64,000 nucleotides of DNA from contig JACPNZ010000005.1 in the NCBI GenBank assembly GCA_016185245.1, positions 1 through 64,000 on the forward strand, written 5' to 3'. Source of the stretch: Hyphomicrobiales bacterium (GTDB lineage: Bacteria > Pseudomonadota > Alphaproteobacteria > Rhizobiales > Aestuariivirgaceae). Made by a program: the position numbers and the translations under genes. Of the stretch, positions 18,623 to 28,566 are shown one piece after another (the stretch's first letter is position 1; the number at the start of each line of letters is the position of its first letter). The notes below the pieces were generated by a model, which did no database searches, was not told the origin of the DNA, and saw only the letters and a program-made list of their open reading frames with translations.

Positions 18623-19636
18623 TCACGCGATTGCGGCGCGCACCATCGGCGCCACCTTGCTGCCCATGAGGTCGATCGCTGCCAGCACCTTGTCGTGCGG
18701 CATAGTGCCGATCGCCATCTGGATGAGGATGCGGTCGTTGCCGAAAAGCCGGTGGAGCGCCACGATTTTTTCCGCCACCTCGTCGGGCGAGCCGATCACC
18801 AGATTGCCGTCGGGTCCGCAGGCCGCTTCGAAGTGATCGCGGGTTTGCGGCCCCCAGCCTCGTTCGCGGCCGATCCTTGTCATCACCTCGGCCTGGGGAC
18901 CGTAGAAGGTGTCCTTGGCTTGCTGGCCCGTTGCCGCCACGAAGCCATGCATGTTGAGGCTCAAGGGCAGCGTCTTGGGATCGCGGCCGGCCTTCGCCGC
19001 CGCCTCGCGGTAGAGCTGAAAATAGGGGGCAAAGCGGGCCGGATCGCCGCCGATGATGGCAAGCGCCATGGGGAGCCCGAGGGTAGCCGCCCGCACCACC
19101 GACTGCGGCGTGCCGCCGACCGCGATCCACACGGGCAGCGGGTTCTGTACGGGGCGCGGATAGACGCCGGCATTGTCGAGGGGGGCACGCAGCTTGCCCT
19201 GCCAGGTGATGCGCTCGCCTTCGCGAAGTTTCAACAGCAGATCGAGCTTCTCGGCGAACAGCGCGTCGTAATCGTCGAGGTCGTAGCCGAACAGCGGGAA
19301 GGACTCGATGAAGGAGCCCCGCCCCGCCATGATCTCGGCCCGGCCGTTGGAGAGCCCGTCGAGGATCGAGAACTCCTCGAAGACCCGGACGGGATCGTCG
19401 GAACCGAGAACGGTAACGGCACTGGTGAGCCGGATGCGCTTGGTGCGAGCGGCACCCGCGGCGAGAGCCACGGCCGGGGCCGACACCGAATAGTCGCGCC
19501 GGTGATGCTCGCCCACCCCAAAGACGTCGAGCCCTACCTTGTCGGCAAGCTCCATTTCCTCGATCAGATTGCGCAGCCTCAGGCCGGCATCGCCGCCCGG
19601 CGCCACATCGGCAAATGTATGAAGTCCGATTTCCAC
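18623..19636 (-). CDS. LLM class flavin-dependent oxidoreductase
   Basis: 337 aa. Bacterial luciferase-like monooxygenase fold (F420 or FMNH2-dependent TIM barrel): [10 protein letters not shown] strand 1, [48 protein letters not shown], and [11 protein letters not shown]. The substrate is unknown. I chose GTG 19636 because AGAGGG lies upstream and the family normally begins right at this strand; a TTG at 19678 would extend it by 14 residues. It is monocistronic. Confidence 0.9.
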   Translation of the reverse strand: MEIGLHTFADVAPGGDAGLRLRNLIEEMELADKVGLDVFGVGEHHRRDYSVSAPAVALAAGAARTKRIRLTSAVTVLGSDDPVRVFEEFSILDGLSNGRAEIMAGRGSFIESFPLFGYDLDDYDALFAEKLDLLLKLREGERITWQGKLRAPLDNAGVYPRPVQNPLPVWIAVGGTPQSVVRAATLGLPMALAIIGGDPARFAPYFQLYREAAAKAGRDPKTLPLSLNMHGFVAATGQQAKDTFYGPQAEVMTRIGRERGWGPQTRDHFEAACGPDGNLVIGSPDEVAEKIVALHRLFGNDRILIQMAIGTMPHDKVLAAIDLMGSKVAPMVRAAIA

Positions 19637-19685
19637 GATAGGCCCTCTTGCTTCGAGGCCTATATGTAGCAATGACAATTACATT

Positions 19686-21071
19686 TCAAGCGGCCGGCAA
19701 AAGCGGAAATTCTAGCCGGCAGCGCAGCCCGGGCGAGGCATTCTCGACAATCAGCCGGGCATCGTGAAGGGCGGCCACCGATTTCACCAGGGCCAGGCCC
19801 AGACCGCTGCCCGAAGTGGTGCGGCTAAATTCGAGCCGGTAGAATGGCTCCAGGACATTGTCCAGTTCCGAAGGCGGTATCCCATTGCCATTGTCCTCGA
19901 TTTCGGCCACCGCAAGAGGCCCGGCAAGCCGCAGGCTGATCTTCACCGCGGCACCCGGTGGCGTGTGCTTGATCGCGTTTTCGATCAGATTGGCAAACAT
20001 CTGGGTGAGGAGTTCCACATCGCCGAAACACATGGCTTCGGCGGCGATATCCGTGGTCAATGATTTCCCCTCGTCTTCGGCCACCGGCAAGTAAATTTCG
20101 GCGATGCGCCGCAGGACATCGTGCAGAGAAACCGCTCGGAAGGCCGAGCGGCGGGTACCCGACTCGATCTGGGCAATCCGCAACAAGGCGCCGAAGGTCG
20201 CAATGAGACGCTCCGAATCCGCCGCCGCGGCGTCCAGTAGCTCGGTCGCGGCATTGGGCTCCGACAACCTGCCGCGCAGACCATCGAGGCGCTGATGCAG
20301 CCGGGAGAGCGGGGCCCGAAGTTCATGGGCTACGTTGGCCGAAAAATTCTTTAGGCTTTCCTGTAGCGCCTGGTTGCTGTCGAGCATGGCGTTGAGATTG
20401 ACCGCCAGGCGGTCGAACTCGTCGGCCGTGCCGCGCACCGGAATGCGTTCCTTGAGGTGCCCGTCGGCGATGGCCCGGCTGATCTCGTTGATCTTGTCGA
20501 TCCGCCGGAGGACGCCGCGGCTCACCACCACGCCCAGCAGGATGGCCGGCAGGATCGAGACCAGCGAGGCCCATTCGAAGGCGATGGTGATCGTCTCCTG
20601 AGCCGCCAGCACCCGGATCAGGTCGTCGCCGATGAGCAGGAACGATCCGTCCGCCAATGTTCTGCCGAGAGCCATCAGGCGGTGGTCGTCGTCATTGTCC
20701 GGCAAGCTGGAACTCAGCACCGGGCCGCTGCCGCCGAAATCCACCTCGCGCCAGCCATCGATCGGCGCAATCGCATCGAGATTTCCGGCGAGCTTTGCAC
20801 CATTGGGACCGGCGAAATAGTAGTAGAAGGAGGCCCCCTCCGGCGACCGGAAATGGTCTTTGAGTTCCCTGGCAAGGGCAGCCGCGTCTCCTACCTGCCA
20901 GTCCGACAATGCGCTACTGAACTGCCCCTCCACCCCGGCACTGATCTGCCGGGTCAGCGCCTGGGTGACGATCCAGTAGGAGACGGCGAACAGCACGACA
21001 AGGGTGAAAGCCGTCACCGCGGCAAACCCCGCCGACAGACGGAATACGGCGGTCCGTAACAGCCTAGGCAT
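19686..21071 (-). CDS. sensor histidine kinase
   Basis: 461 aa. There are two transmembrane helices (about 12-35 and 163-186) flanking a roughly 125-residue periplasmic sensor region, then a HAMP domain (about 185-237). A HisKA follows with phospho-acceptor His249 in ANVAHELRAPL, then the HATPase_c domain with N box FANLIENAIKHTPPG, G1 DNGNGIPPS and G2 GSGLGLALVKS. The partner regulator is encoded immediately upstream with an 8-nt gene overlap. The divergent small protein and COG4705-type gene are its likely targets. Confidence 0.94.
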   Translation of the reverse strand: MPRLLRTAVFRLSAGFAAVTAFTLVVLFAVSYWIVTQALTRQISAGVEGQFSSALSDWQVGDAAALARELKDHFRSPEGASFYYYFAGPNGAKLAGNLDAIAPIDGWREVDFGGSGPVLSSSLPDNDDDHRLMALGRTLADGSFLLIGDDLIRVLAAQETITIAFEWASLVSILPAILLGVVVSRGVLRRIDKINEISRAIADGHLKERIPVRGTADEFDRLAVNLNAMLDSNQALQESLKNFSANVAHELRAPLSRLHQRLDGLRGRLSEPNAATELLDAAAADSERLIATFGALLRIAQIESGTRRSAFRAVSLHDVLRRIAEIYLPVAEDEGKSLTTDIAAEAMCFGDVELLTQMFANLIENAIKHTPPGAAVKISLRLAGPLAVAEIEDNGNGIPPSELDNVLEPFYRLEFSRTTSGSGLGLALVKSVAALHDARLIVENASPGLRCRLEFPLLPAA

Positions 21072-21741
21072 CGGCCCGCAGGCAGTAGCCGACGCCGCGC
21101 ACCGTCCGGATCAGCTCCTGGCCGAAGCCGCGATCGACCTTCGAGCGCAGCCGGCTCATGTGGGTCTCGACCAGTGTGGTCTGCGGTTCGAAATGGAAGT
21201 CCCAGACCTTTTCCAGCAGCATGGTGCGGGTGACCACCCGGCCCTCGTTGCGCATCAGGTATTCGAGCAGCTTGAATTCCTGCGGCTGCAGGTCGATGCG
21301 GCGGCCGCCCCGCCTGACCTCGCGGGTCAGGAGATCGAGCTGCAGATCGTCGACGCGATAGGCGGTGACGACGGTGCTTATCGGCGGCCGCCGCAGGATC
21401 GCCGACACCCGCGCCGCCAGCTCGGCGAAGGCGAAGGGCTTCACCAGATAGTCATCGGCCCCGGCCCTCAGGCCCTCGACCCGGTCGTCGATACCGCTGA
21501 CCGCGGTGAGCATCAGGATGGGCGTGGTGTTGCCGGCCGCCCGCAGCGTCTTGACGATGGTCAAGCCATCGACCTTGGGCAGCATGCGGTCGACGATGAT
21601 CGCATCGAACTCGCCGCCCGCCGCCTGAAACAAGCCATCCTCGCCGCTCGCCGCCAGCTCCGCCGCAATGCCGATCTCGCTAAAACCGCGCCGCAGATAG
21701 TCGGCATTCTGCTTGTCGTCTTCGATGATGAGCAGTTTCAT
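21064..21741 (-). CDS. OmpR-family response regulator
   Basis: 225 aa. Receiver domain with acidic pocket IIEDD (residues 5-9), phospho-acceptor Asp51 (VDRMLP), Thr at MLTAV and the conserved Lys at LVKPF. A winged-helix Trans_reg_C domain follows (RRIDLQPQEFKLLEYL, then HMSRLRSKVD). I chose the ATG at 21741 because family members start at MKLLIIEDD; an ATG at 21756 is also in frame. Its stop overlaps the kinase start by 8 nt. It is divergent from the gene at 21935. Confidence 0.94.
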   Translation of the reverse strand: MKLLIIEDDKQNADYLRRGFSEIGIAAELAASGEDGLFQAAGGEFDAIIVDRMLPKVDGLTIVKTLRAAGNTTPILMLTAVSGIDDRVEGLRAGADDYLVKPFAFAELAARVSAILRRPPISTVVTAYRVDDLQLDLLTREVRRGGRRIDLQPQEFKLLEYLMRNEGRVVTRTMLLEKVWDFHFEPQTTLVETHMSRLRSKVDRGFGQELIRTVRGVGYCLRADA

Positions 21742-21934
21742 TGCATCCGGCACCATACCTCTTCAAGTAGACGACTTATCACCGAGAGTCATCGCCCGGC
21801 AATCTTACAAAACTGTATGCGGCCGGAAAGTCTTCGGTCAGCTTCCGGCCCATACACAGCGATGCTGCGGGAAGGGGATGCCCGTACCGCCCACCCCACA
21901 GATTCGAAGCGATCCTCAACAAGGAAACCAGACC

Positions 21935-22186
21935 ATGAACTTGATTCGCGTCACCACCGTCGCCCTTGCAACCCTTTACTCCACCACGGCCTTCGCCGCG
22001 ACGGTGCCTTGCGAGAAGATGCTGGCCGACCTGCGCGAGGCGGTGAAGACGGCAAAACTCAGCGACGCCGACGCCGCCAAGGTCAAGGACCTCCAAGACA
22101 AGGGCATCGAACGCTGCACCGCCGACGACGATGGGCACGCCGACGAATTCTTCACCGCCGCCATGAAGCTCCTCGGCAAGGCGTAA
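21935..22186 (+). CDS. small two-cysteine periplasmic protein
   Basis: 83 aa with a signal peptide ending near AFAA (residues 1-22). Mature, helical, charged, with exactly two cysteines (26 and 61), suggesting a disulfide-linked helical hairpin. An AGGA sequence precedes the ATG. It lies 30 nt upstream of the four-repeat membrane protein gene and is divergent from the two-component genes, so it may be a periplasmic partner or a signal sensed by that kinase. No family is recognised. Confidence 0.7.
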   Translation: MNLIRVTTVALATLYSTTAFAATVPCEKMLADLREAVKTAKLSDADAAKVKDLQDKGIERCTADDDGHADEFFTAAMKLLGKA

Positions 22187-22216
22187 TCGCGCATTCAGGC
22201 AAGAGAGTATCAGATC

Positions 22217-23005
22217 ATGCAAAGCCTCCCCGTCACCTACAACCGGGTGCCGCAAGTGACCGTCGATTTCTGGCTGATCAAGCTCATGGCGGTCACCGTC
22301 GGCGAGACGGCGGCCGACTATCTGGCCGTCAACCTCGGCTACGGGCTGAGCGCCACCTCATGGTTCATGAGCGCGGTACTGGCCGTCGCGCTGATCATAC
22401 AGTTCAGCCAGAAGAAATATGTGCCGTGGAGCTACTGGCTGGCGGTCGTGCTGGTCAGCATCGTCGGTACGCTCGTCACCGACAACATGGTCGACAACCT
22501 CGGCATAACGCTGCAGGCCAGCACCGTCTTCTTCACCCTCGTTCTGGCCCTGACTTTCACCGGCTGGTATGCGGTCGAGCGCACCCTGTCGATCCACACC
22601 ATTTTCACCACCAGGCGCGAGCTGTTCTATTGGCTGGCGATCCTCTTCACCTTTTCGCTGGGCACGGCCTCGGGCGATCTGGTGTCGGAATCCTTCGGCA
22701 CGGGTTATTTCTACGCCGGCGTCGTCTTCGCGGTGGTGATCGCGGCAATCGCCGCGGCCTATTATGCCGGCGTCATGAACGGCATCCTGGCCTTCTGGCT
22801 CGCCTATATCTTCACCCGGCCGCTCGGCGCCTCCTTCGGCGATTACCTGTCGCAGCCTCCTGAATATGGCGGCCTGGGACTGGGCACGATTGCCACCAGC
22901 TGGCTCTTTTTGGGCACCATCGCGGCGATCATTCTCTATATGACGGCCACCGGCCAAGGCCGGGAAATGACGAACGGGGCCGTGCCGGAGGCCATGCCGG
23001 ACTGA
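22217..23005 (+). CDS. COG4705-type membrane protein with a four-fold internal repeat
   Basis: 262 aa, hydrophobic throughout, about eight transmembrane helices. The sequence contains four copies of the motif [FY]WLx8Gx4D at residues 18-34, 73-89, 138-154 and 193-209, ending in Asp34, Asp89, Asp154 and Asp209. The intervals (55, 65, 55) suggest two duplicated halves. Four intramembrane acidic residues in pseudo-symmetry would suit an ion or metal pathway; that is inference. COG4705 proteins are uncharacterised and, in my recollection, often lie beside two-component genes, as here. Confidence 0.8.
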   Translation: MQSLPVTYNRVPQVTVDFWLIKLMAVTVGETAADYLAVNLGYGLSATSWFMSAVLAVALIIQFSQKKYVPWSYWLAVVLVSIVGTLVTDNMVDNLGITLQASTVFFTLVLALTFTGWYAVERTLSIHTIFTTRRELFYWLAILFTFSLGTASGDLVSESFGTGYFYAGVVFAVVIAAIAAAYYAGVMNGILAFWLAYIFTRPLGASFGDYLSQPPEYGGLGLGTIATSWLFLGTIAAIILYMTATGQGREMTNGAVPEAMPD

Positions 23006-23090
23006 ACGGGGGGCAGCTGTTTCGAAGTCCGGCCTTCGCTACAACCCCTTCATTATCTCCGTTCATCCGCACACTCTGTAGAAATGATCA

Positions 23091-24221
<1,131 letters not shown>

Positions 24222-24364
24222 GGCAAGCCCTCCATTCAACTCGATATCCTGGGCAAGAAGTCGCGCGCGGGCCTTGATCGGAATCAATCTGCGGCAAAGC
24301 GTTCCAAGAAGTCAGGGTCGGACGGACGCATAGCCCGACAGGCCGTTGCGTATTATGTTTTCAG

Positions 24365-26323
24365 CTAGTCGCGCCTCAGATCCGGCGCTGTCGCCTCCGC
24401 CACCAGGGCTGAGACCGCCTCCTCCAGCTTCATCGCCTTCTGCTCCTGGGAGCCGAGCCGGCGGATATTGACAGCACCCTCCTCCATCTCGCGTTTGCCG
24501 ACGACGAGGATGACCGGCACCTTGGCGACCGAGTGCTCGCGCACCTTGTAGTTGATCTTCTCGTTGCGCAGGTCCGCCTCGGCGCGGAGGCCGGCACGGC
24601 GCAAATCGTCGCGCACCTTCAGCGCGTAAGGATCGCTATCGGAGGTGATTGTCGCCACTATCACCTGAAGAGGCGCCAGCCACAGCGGGAAGTGGCCGGC
24701 GAAATGCTCGATCAGAATGCCGAGAAAGCGCTCCATCGAACCGCAGATGGCGCGGTGGATCATCACCGGCACCTTCTTCTCGCCGTCGGCGCCGATGTAG
24801 AAGGCACCGAAGCGCTCCGGCAGGTTGAAATCGACCTGGGTGGTGCCGCATTGCCAGTCGCGGCCGATGGCGTCGCGCATCACATATTCGAACTTCGGTC
24901 CATAAAATGTCCCCTCGCCCGGATTGACTCCGGTCTTGACCCGGCCACCCGACTCTTCCTCGATCTGCTTGAGAATGCGGCGCAGAACCTCCTCGGCATG
25001 GTCCCACATGGCATCGGTGCCGACGCGCTTCTCGGGCCGTGTCGCCAGCTTCACCACGATCTCTTCGAAGCCGAAGTCCTTGTAGGTCGAGAGAATGAGA
25101 TCGTTGATCTTCAGACACTCGTCAGCCATCTGATCTTCGGTGCAGAAGATATGGGCGTCGTCCTGGGTGAAGCCCCTCACCCGCATCAGCCCGTGAAGCG
25201 CGCCAGATGGCTCGTAACGGTGCACGGCGCCGAATTCGGCGAGCCGCAAGGGGAGTTCCCGGTAGGAACGAAGCCCGTGCTTGAAGATCTGCACATGCCC
25301 CGGGCAGTTCATCGGCTTGATGGCGAAGATCTGGTCGTCGTCGGTTTCCTCGCCGGCCGAACGCGCCATGAACATGGTTTCCCGGTACCAGCCCCAGTGG
25401 CCCGAGGTCTCCCACAGGGACTTGTCGAGTAGCTGGGGCGCGTTCACTTCCTGGTAGTCGAGCTTGGCAAGCCGCCGGCGCATATAGGCAATGAGCTGCT
25501 GGAACATGGTCCAGCCCTTGGCATGCCAGAAGACCACGCCCGGTCCCTCTTCCTGGAAATGAAACAGATCCATCTCGCGGCCGAGCTTGCGGTGATCGCG
25601 CTTCTCGGCTTCCGCAAGCGCCGTCACATAGGCGGCGAGGTCCTTGTCGTTGGCCCAGGCGGTGCCATAGATGCGGGTGAGCATCGGGTTCTTCGCGTCG
25701 CCCCGCCAATAGGCGCCGGCCACTTTCATCAGTTTGAACGCCGAACCGATCTTGCCCGTCGACGTCATATGAGGGCCGCGGCACAGGTCGGTCCAGCCGC
25801 CCTGGTCGTAGAACTTGATCTCCTGATCGGCGGGGATGGCATCGACGAGGTCGACCTTGAACAGCTCGCCCTTCTGGCGGAAAAACTCCTTGGCTTCTTC
25901 GCGCGTCTTTACCGATTTGGTGAACGGCTTGTCGCGGGCAATGATCTCCCGCATTTTTTTCTCGATCGCCGGGAAATCCTCGGGCGTGAACGGCTGATTG
26001 CGGAAGAAATCGTAATAGAACCCGTTCTCGATCACCGGGCCGATGGTCACCTGGGTGCCGGGGAAAAGCTCCTGCACGGCCTCCGCCAGCACATGGGCGC
26101 AGTCGTGGCGAATGAGTTCAAGGGCCGCATCGTCATCACGGGTGATGATGCGCAAGCTAGCGTCGCCGGCGATCGGATCGGCGAGATCGGCAAGCCGGCC
26201 GTCGACCATGGCGGCCACGGCTTTCTTTTCCAGCGATTTCGAGATCGAAGCCGCGACCTGGGCGGCGCTGGTTCCGGCTGCAACCTGGCGCCTGGCACCG
26301 TCCGGAAAAGTCAAAGTAATCAT
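24365..26323 (-). CDS. thrS: threonine--tRNA ligase
   Basis: 652 aa, class II synthetase charging tRNA-Thr. Domains in order: an N-terminal TGS domain (about 1-60), the editing tRNA_SAD domain with [11 protein letters not shown], the catalytic core with zinc ligands Cys in MNCPGHV, His in DDAHIFC and His in MIHRAICGS, and motif 2 [13 protein letters not shown]. The C-terminal anticodon-binding domain contains [18 protein letters not shown] upstream supports the ATG at 26323. Full length and intact. Confidence 0.97.
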   Translation of the reverse strand: MITLTFPDGARRQVAAGTSAAQVAASISKSLEKKAVAAMVDGRLADLADPIAGDASLRIITRDDDAALELIRHDCAHVLAEAVQELFPGTQVTIGPVIENGFYYDFFRNQPFTPEDFPAIEKKMREIIARDKPFTKSVKTREEAKEFFRQKGELFKVDLVDAIPADQEIKFYDQGGWTDLCRGPHMTSTGKIGSAFKLMKVAGAYWRGDAKNPMLTRIYGTAWANDKDLAAYVTALAEAEKRDHRKLGREMDLFHFQEEGPGVVFWHAKGWTMFQQLIAYMRRRLAKLDYQEVNAPQLLDKSLWETSGHWGWYRETMFMARSAGEETDDDQIFAIKPMNCPGHVQIFKHGLRSYRELPLRLAEFGAVHRYEPSGALHGLMRVRGFTQDDAHIFCTEDQMADECLKINDLILSTYKDFGFEEIVVKLATRPEKRVGTDAMWDHAEEVLRRILKQIEEESGGRVKTGVNPGEGTFYGPKFEYVMRDAIGRDWQCGTTQVDFNLPERFGAFYIGADGEKKVPVMIHRAICGSMERFLGILIEHFAGHFPLWLAPLQVIVATITSDSDPYALKVRDDLRRAGLRAEADLRNEKINYKVREHSVAKVPVILVVGKREMEEGAVNIRRLGSQEQKAMKLEEAVSALVAEATAPDLRRD

Positions 26324-26658
26324 CGTCTGTCTCCTGCTCACTCCTGCGCACACCTGCAGGTAAGCGATATCAATGGTCTAGGCTCTCGCGCCGTTTAGCC
26401 AAGAGCTCCCGGAGCGGTCAAGGCCGAAGCGGCAAAGCTGATTTGCCACCCGCTGAGTCGGCCGACCGGCACATGCCAAGCGGCAAAGAGGTTATAACCG
26501 GGGCGAAAATTCCGTTTCGAACCATCGATCCGGCGTCCAATTGCTGATGAAGCCTTAATGCGGTGCTCCGGTTCGAAGCAATTGGCCGAAAAATTTCTTG
26601 CAACTGTTGCATTTATGTCATTGCCTTTGCGAAATTTCCGTCAAATTGGCCGCAAGAT
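26324..26658. other. intergenic region between thrS and the first outer-membrane protein gene
   Basis: About 390 nt separate the two divergent start codons. A 64-codon minus-strand frame (26418-26612) has no convincing SD or recognisable product. Apart from the promoter close to the downstream gene, I see no RNA, repeat or other feature. Confidence 0.5.
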
Positions 26659-26687
26659 TTGCGCCGGGCCCCGAACCCCGATATATT
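26659..26687 (+). promoter_or_regulatory. promoter of the outer-membrane protein gene at 26717
   Basis: TTGCGC (26659-26664), a 17-nt spacer and TATATT (26682-26687), 30 nt upstream of the start codon. Confidence 0.5.
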
Positions 26688-26716
26688 ACTGAAAATTCTG
26701 TAAGGGGATGCACGGG

Positions 26717-27367
26717 ATGAACAAGGTTCTTCTATCCGCCGCGGCGTTGCTTGGACTGACCGCCGGACAGGCATTGGCGGCGGACACGGCCCCGCCTCCG
26801 AGCTTTGACTGGACCGGCGCCTATATCGGCGTGAACGGTGGATACGGTTTCAGCGGTACCGACAAGGTTGGTGTCACCGGCTTCGGCAATGTCGGCGATC
26901 TCAGCGTTCATGGTGGTTTCGGCGGCATTCAGCTTGGCTACAATGAACAGATGGACAGCATCGTGCTGGGCATCGAGGGCGACTGGCAGTTCGGCAGCAT
27001 CCGGGATTCGGGCGGTATTCCCGGCTGGAACAATTCCGACAAGATCAGCGATTTCGGCACCCTGCGCGGCCGCGTCGGATTTGCCGCCGACCAGGCGCTG
27101 ATCTACGCCACCGGCGGCCTGGCCTTCGGCAGCATCGACTACAAGGCCACCAATGGTACCGTGCTGATCAAGGATAAGTATTCCGACGTCGGCTACACTT
27201 TCGGCGGCGGCATCGAATATGCCTTCGACTATTCCTGGTCGATGAAGGCCGAATACATGTATGTGAACCTCGGCAGCAAGCGCCTGCGCGATTCGGTTAC
27301 CAGCACCTCGACCAAGGCCACCCCGAATTTCCAGACAGTACGCGTCGGCTTCAACTATCGCTTCTAG
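26717..27367 (+). CDS. outer-membrane beta-barrel protein (Omp25/31-like)
   Basis: 216 aa with a signal peptide (about 1-22, ending LAADT). It follows the Omp25/31 pattern of alphaproteobacterial eight-stranded barrels: FDWTGAYIGVNGGYGF, VLGIEGDWQFGSI, TLRGRVGFAADQALIYATGGLAFG, YTFGGGIEYAF, SMKAEYMYVNLG and a terminal VRVGFNYRF ending in Phe. AGGGG lies 9 nt upstream of ATG 26717. A strong terminator follows. It is one of two such genes in tandem. Confidence 0.93.
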   Translation: MNKVLLSAAALLGLTAGQALAADTAPPPSFDWTGAYIGVNGGYGFSGTDKVGVTGFGNVGDLSVHGGFGGIQLGYNEQMDSIVLGIEGDWQFGSIRDSGGIPGWNNSDKISDFGTLRGRVGFAADQALIYATGGLAFGSIDYKATNGTVLIKDKYSDVGYTFGGGIEYAFDYSWSMKAEYMYVNLGSKRLRDSVTSTSTKATPNFQTVRVGFNYRF

Positions 27368-27393
27368 CGTCTGCGTTTATTGCGACATCATCG

Positions 27394-27418
27394 GGCGCTG
27401 CCACTGGCAGCGCCTTTT
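27394..27418 (+). terminator. rho-independent terminator after the first outer-membrane protein gene
   Basis: A perfect 9-bp GC-rich stem (GGCGCTGCC / GGCAGCGCC) with a 3-nt loop is followed by TTTT, 27 nt after the stop codon. It separates the two tandem porin-like genes into independent transcription units. Confidence 0.88.
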
Positions 27419-27536
27419 CTGTTGCCGGCCGCCATTGGCTTATGCGGCTTCGCCCGGCATAGGAATAACCGGCTGTTAACCTTAACGATCCATGATGACC
27501 CCGAACCACAAGTCAACATTGAGTTCGGGTACACAC

Positions 27537-28247
27537 ATGAAGATCAAGAATATCCTGCTGGGCCTTGCCGTCGCCGCTGCCGTCGCCTTGCCCGCCGCCG
27601 CCACACACGCCGCCGACATGCCGCCGCCGATTGAGGATTTGCGCAGCACCTATGACTGGTCTGGCGCCTATGTCGGCGTCTTCGGCGCGGCTACGGCGCT
27701 GGACGGCGACTGGAGCGGCTCGGACGGTTGCGGCTGCGTCTATTCGAAGATCGAATCGAGCGGCATCGGCTACTCGGCCGGCGTCCTGGGCGGCTGGAAC
27801 TACCAGTTCGACAGCACGCTCGTCGGCATCGAGGGCGACTGGGCCTTCGGCGGCAAGCTTGCCACCAACGACGAGCCCGCCATCGACACTTTCATGCGAT
27901 TGAACAATCTCGCCACCCTGCGCGGCCGAGCCGGACTGGTCGACGGCAACACCCTGTTCTATCTCACCGGTGGCCTAGCCGCCGCCGACAGCGAATTCGG
28001 TGGCCCGATGGGCCCCGCCCAAGAGAACGTGAGCGACAGCAAGTGGCTTTACGGCTGGACCGCCGGCGCCGGCATCGAACATGCCTTCAGCAACAATCTC
28101 CGCGCTCGCCTGGAATATCTCTATGTCAGCCTGCCAAACGGCAAATACCACCTCGCCGCCAGTACCGGCGAAACCCTGGATGCCACCCACCGCTTCAAGA
28201 ACATGAACATCGTCCGCGCCGGCATTACTTACAATTTCACCTGGTAG
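27537..28247 (+). CDS. outer-membrane beta-barrel protein (Omp25/31-like), second copy
   Basis: 236 aa with a signal peptide (about 1-26, ending HAADM). The barrel pattern is the same as in the preceding gene (YDWSGAYVGVFGAATALDG, TLVGIEGDWAFGG, TLRGRAGLVDGNTLFYLTGGLAAA, GAGIEHAF, ARLEYLYVSL, VRAGITYNFTW). It has a short insertion with Cys-Gly-Cys (SDGCGCVYS) that is unusual for this family. Sequence divergence shows an old duplication. The start is at ATG 27537; the SD is weak. Confidence 0.92.
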   Translation: MKIKNILLGLAVAAAVALPAAATHAADMPPPIEDLRSTYDWSGAYVGVFGAATALDGDWSGSDGCGCVYSKIESSGIGYSAGVLGGWNYQFDSTLVGIEGDWAFGGKLATNDEPAIDTFMRLNNLATLRGRAGLVDGNTLFYLTGGLAAADSEFGGPMGPAQENVSDSKWLYGWTAGAGIEHAFSNNLRARLEYLYVSLPNGKYHLAASTGETLDATHRFKNMNIVRAGITYNFTW

Positions 28248-28269
28248 AAGCGGCCGCTGCGACAATCTT

Positions 28270-28536
28270 TCAGGGGGAACCAGTCTGGTTCCCCCTCTTT
28301 CGTTTCCACACCGGCCCCTCGTAGACTTCCGGCACCGGATCGAAACCTTCGCCCCCCCACGGATGACAGCGCGATATCCGCGCCAGGGCCAGGAGCGTCC
28401 CGCGCCAGGCGCCATGACGTCCAATCGCGTCGCTGGCATAGTCGGAACAGGTCGGTAAATAACGGCAGCGCCGGCCGATGAGAGCCGATAGTGTGAGCTG
28501 GTAGACCCGGATGACCGCGACCAAGATGGTTTTCAT
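28270..28536 (-). CDS. yidD: membrane protein insertion efficiency factor YidD
   Basis: 88 aa. Matches YidD throughout: [58 protein letters not shown], with the three conserved cysteines. It is thought to assist YidC-dependent insertion at the membrane. It is usually beside rnpA/yidC but here stands alone. Its last codons overlap the terminator hairpin of the convergent outer-membrane protein gene. It is divergent from betC with 30 nt between starts. Confidence 0.93.
   Translation of the reverse strand: MKTILVAVIRVYQLTLSALIGRRCRYLPTCSDYASDAIGRHGAWRGTLLALARISRCHPWGGEGFDPVPEVYEGPVWKRKRGNQTGSP
28273..28300 (+). terminator. rho-independent terminator after the second outer-membrane protein gene
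   Basis: A perfect 10-bp stem (GGGGGAACCA / TGGTTCCCCC) with a 3-nt loop and a following TCTTT. The hairpin lies inside the 3' end of the convergent yidD coding sequence, so those codons serve both purposes. Confidence 0.82.
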
Positions 28537-28566
28537 GGGAACCCTGGCCGTTATATAGAGAACCCC

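Noticed and set aside
24533-25432. 299-codon plus-strand frame opposite thrS
   Set aside because: Shadow of an intact threonyl-tRNA synthetase.
26418-26612. 64-codon minus-strand frame in the thrS/outer-membrane-protein gap
   Set aside because: No SD, no signal peptide or domain-like pattern.
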